From: an uncultured beta proteobacterium
GTDB taxonomy: Bacteria; Pseudomonadota; Gammaproteobacteria; Burkholderiales; Burkholderiaceae_C
Reading direction: 5' to 3'
Length of the DNA stretch: 16,565 nt
Assembly: GCA_903927495.1 (NCBI GenBank)
Contig: CAIYNH010000118.1
Span: 1 to 16,565 of the forward strand
The notes beneath the pieces were generated by a model that saw only the letters and a list, made by a program, of their open reading frames with translations, made no database searches and was not told the origin of the DNA. Shown here piece after piece: positions 14,764 to 16,565 of this stretch. Position 1 is the first letter of the stretch. Every line of letters begins with the position of its first letter. A program made the position numbers and the translations under genes.

Positions 14764-15966
14764 ATGAATACCTTGACTCTGGCCTGGACTTACCTCTGGT
14801 CGCGCCCTCTGGGAGCGGCACTGAATCTGCTGCTGCTGAGCCTGGGCCTGGCATCCATTACGTTTTTGCTGCTGGTATCACACCAACTCAACAAGGCTTT
14901 TGAGCGTGATCTGCAAGGCATCGACGTGGTGGTAGGGGCGAAAGGCAGTCCGATGCAGTTGATTTTGTCGGGTGTCTTTCACATTGATGCGCCACCGGGC
15001 AATGTGCCTCTAAAAGCTGTGCAAGCGCTGGCTAAAAACCCGATGCTGGCAGAGATCATCCCGATCAGTCTGGGCGATAGTTTTCAGGGCTTTCGCATTG
15101 TTGGCACCACGCATGACTACATCACGCACTACCAGGCCACTTTGGCACAGGGTCAACTCTGGACTCAGCCCATGCAGGTGGTGCTGGGGGCCACCGTTGC
15201 ACGCAAACTGGGGTTGGCACTGGGGCACACCTTTGTAGGCTCGCACGGTCTGGGTGAGGGTGGGCATGCGCACGGCGACAGTCGCTACGTGGTGGTGGGT
15301 ATTCTGGCACCCAATGCCAGCGTGCTGGACCGACTGATCCTGACCGACACTGCATCGATCTGGAAAGTGCATGAAGACCATACCGCTGTGGATGCCGAAG
15401 ACCGCGAGATCATGGCAGACGAGCGCGAAGTGACGATGGCGCTGGTGCGCTACAAAACGCCGCTGGCTGCGCTGAGTTTTCCGCGGTACGTCAACACCAG
15501 TACCGAGATGCAGGCGGCGGCACCGGCTTTAGAAATTACCCGTCTATTGAGCATGCTGGGTCTGGGTACCGACGTCTTGCGGGCTTTTGCCGGGGTGTTA
15601 TTGCTGACAGCGGGCTTGAGTGTGTTCATTGCCCTGTGGAGCGCAGTGCGCGAACGTCGGGGTGATCTGGCACTGCTGCGCATGCTTGGTGCGCCGGCGC
15701 TGAAGGTGGCGACCTTGCTGCTGTTGGAGGCGCTTTGGCTGGGTGCGCTGGCTGCCGTGCTCGGCGTGTTGGTCGGGCAGGGCATGGCTGCAGCTCTGGG
15801 CTGGTTGCTGCAACTCGATAACTCGCTGTTGCTTGGTGGCATGGTCTGGCCAATGGAACTTTTGTGGGTGCCTGGGCTGGCCATGGGGGTGTCATTGATT
15901 GCCGCCCTGTTGCCTGCACTTGGGGCCTATCGAGTTTCTGTTCTGGAACTTCTTCAAGGAAATTGA
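14764..15966 (+). CDS. MacB/FtsX-like ABC permease with periplasmic histidine cluster
   Basis: Inner-membrane protein of 400 residues. TM1 lies at about 17-38, followed by a large periplasmic domain (about 40-280) and three C-terminal spans with the FtsX landmark WSAVRERRGDLALLRMLGA between them, ending YRVSVLELLQGN. The periplasmic part has VVVGAKGSPMQLILSGVFHI early and a His cluster (H161, H168, H170 in SHGLGEGGHAHGD) that could bind a metal ion. I chose ATG 14764 because TM1 follows at the usual distance. The frame is open further upstream into the ATPase gene, but that part is out of frame with it and is not protein-like. No good ribosome binding site precedes the ATG (TATAAATTTCATAGT), so translation may rely on coupling. 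Confidence 0.87.
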   Translation: MNTLTLAWTYLWSRPLGAALNLLLLSLGLASITFLLLVSHQLNKAFERDLQGIDVVVGAKGSPMQLILSGVFHIDAPPGNVPLKAVQALAKNPMLAEIIPISLGDSFQGFRIVGTTHDYITHYQATLAQGQLWTQPMQVVLGATVARKLGLALGHTFVGSHGLGEGGHAHGDSRYVVVGILAPNASVLDRLILTDTASIWKVHEDHTAVDAEDREIMADEREVTMALVRYKTPLAALSFPRYVNTSTEMQAAAPALEITRLLSMLGLGTDVLRAFAGVLLLTAGLSVFIALWSAVRERRGDLALLRMLGAPALKVATLLLLEALWLGALAAVLGVLVGQGMAAALGWLLQLDNSLLLGGMVWPMELLWVPGLAMGVSLIAALLPALGAYRVSVLELLQGN

Positions 15967-15970
15967 ATAC

Positions 15971-16218
15971 ATGAAAAGTTGGCTTTAGCGCTTATCGGTC
16001 TTACGATTGCAGCTACATTATCAATAGCGTTTTCAGCGGAGCTGGAGCAAGCTACCCAAGTTGATATCGCGCGCCACCGGGCGATGGCTGCAGTGCATGA
16101 GGCGGCCGCCAAGTGCCTGGAAGCGGGTAAAGACGATGCAGTCTGTGAGAAGTAATTGCAGGACACCTGCAAGGGTTTGGCCATTGGCAAGTTTTGCGGC
16201 ATGAAACAAACCCATTAA
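15971..16218 (+). pseudogene. Broken gene for a small secreted four-cysteine protein
   Basis: ATG 15971 starts a frame that stops after five codons. One base out of phase, a clear secreted-protein sequence continues: KLALALIGLTIAATLSIAFS, then ELEQATQVDIARH, an Ala-rich helix and CLEAGKDDAVCEK. Adding one A to the run AAAA would rejoin the ATG to it as MKKLALAL. An in-frame TAA (16153-16155) then interrupts it, but the frame continues sensibly as LQDTCKGLAIGKFCGMKQTH to a TAA at 16216-16218. The TAA is one C-to-T change from CAA (Gln). The four Cys (CX9C and CX8C) look like two disulfides. Two independent lesions indicate a decayed gene of about 82 residues. A TTG at 15979 could start a 58-residue product, but its signal peptide would lack basic residues. 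Confidence 0.65.
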
Positions 16219-16245
16219 GATCAACCAATGATTGGAGTCACGAAA

Positions 16246-16565
16246 ATGAAATTCCCCAAATTTGCCTTGCTGGCCCTGGTTTTGTCAGCCTGTTCTTTGC
16301 CCTTGGGCAGTTTGGCGCAATCGAGTTCGCCGGTGGTGGGGGGCATTCCGAGTGGCACGGGTGCAGGCGTGCACAGCCCCAACAGCCCGTTTGCACCATT
16401 GCCGCAGCGTACCGATGTGCTGCCCTGGTCGCTGCTGACCACCGTTAAGTTGCGTGATGGCCCCAAAGGACCGCGTCCAAGATTCAGTGCCGAGCAGCAG
16501 GCACTCAATGATAAAACGCAACGCATTCAGGGTTTTATGATGCCGCTGGAGCCGGGTGAAAAGCA
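16246..16565 (+). CDS. DUF3299-family secreted protein (3' end outside window)
   Basis: The first 106 residues of a secreted protein. GGAG (16234-16237) lies eight bases before ATG. The N-terminus MKFPKFALLALVLSAC shows a lipobox-like LSAC (C16), but it also has a type I cleavage option after SLA a little later, so it may be a lipoprotein or a soluble periplasmic protein. A Gly/Ser/Pro-rich linker follows, then PWSLLTTVKLRDG and FSAEQQALNDKTQRIQGFMM PLEPGEK, which resembles the start of the DUF3299 (COG3495) domain. Genes of this family occur with MacB-like ABC genes and DUF2796 genes in zinc-regulated clusters, so a DUF2796 or related gene may lie just beyond the window. Biochemical function is unknown. 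Confidence 0.72.
   Translation, partial: MKFPKFALLALVLSACSLPLGSLAQSSSPVVGGIPSGTGAGVHSPNSPFAPLPQRTDVLPWSLLTTVKLRDGPKGPRPRFSAEQQALNDKTQRIQGFMMPLEPGEK

Noticed and set aside
1..16565. CRISPR arrays, insertion sequences, tRNA or rRNA genes, prophage genes
   Set aside because: No spaced direct repeats, transposase motifs, terminal repeats or RNA gene signatures were seen; the only large repeat is the receptor paralogue pair.

Overview
The window looks like a chromosomal segment of a betaproteobacterium, probably a member of the Comamonadaceae such as a Rhodoferax or Polaromonas relative. This rests on the general look of the proteins, the moderately high GC, the trimeric-type porin and the ATGA-overlap operon style. 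It is inference without a database search. No rRNA, tRNA, insertion sequence, CRISPR array or phage gene was seen. Almost all of the DNA is coding.

Left half (about 1-10,606, all on the + strand): signal transduction and envelope genes. A receiver-PAS-histidine kinase (221-1621) overlaps its NarL/LuxR-type response regulator (1618-2250). A short non-coding stretch follows, holding a 5'-truncated gene fragment on the - strand (2348-2602). Next come two large paralogous chemoreceptors (2620-5196 and 5771-8257) with a stand-alone receiver protein between them (5326-5769). Both receptors combine a membrane-anchored periplasmic sensor, HAMP units, an internal PAS domain, more HAMP-like units and a chemotaxis signalling hairpin. 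After them a TTG-started outer-membrane porin (8343-9650), a small PstS-like periplasmic protein (9669-10067) and a Sco-type thioredoxin-fold protein (10070-10606) form a tight operon. The set suggests a channel, a periplasmic binding or redox component and receptors serving one stimulus, but that stimulus cannot be read from the sequence.

Right half (about 10,677-16,565): zinc homeostasis. On the - strand lies a zinc ABC importer in the order small membrane protein, znuC, znuB, znuA, with overlapping or nearly abutting genes. Divergent to it on the + strand is a Fur-family regulator of the Zur type. It is coupled to a second ABC system (ATPase plus MacB/FtsX-like permease with a histidine cluster), then a doubly broken small cysteine-rich secreted protein gene, then the start of a DUF3299 protein that runs off the window. 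The divergent intergenic region carries two near-identical palindromes (13470-13490 and 13496-13516), which are very good candidates for Zur operators controlling both directions. This resembles the pairing of ZnuABC with a ZrgABCDE-like second zinc system described in Vibrio cholerae.

The points most worth a second look are the twin operator, the 62-residue membrane protein at the head of the znu operon, the decayed cysteine-rich gene inside the Zrg-like cluster, the tandem receptors with a possible Aer2-like haem PAS, and the atypical receiver domains.
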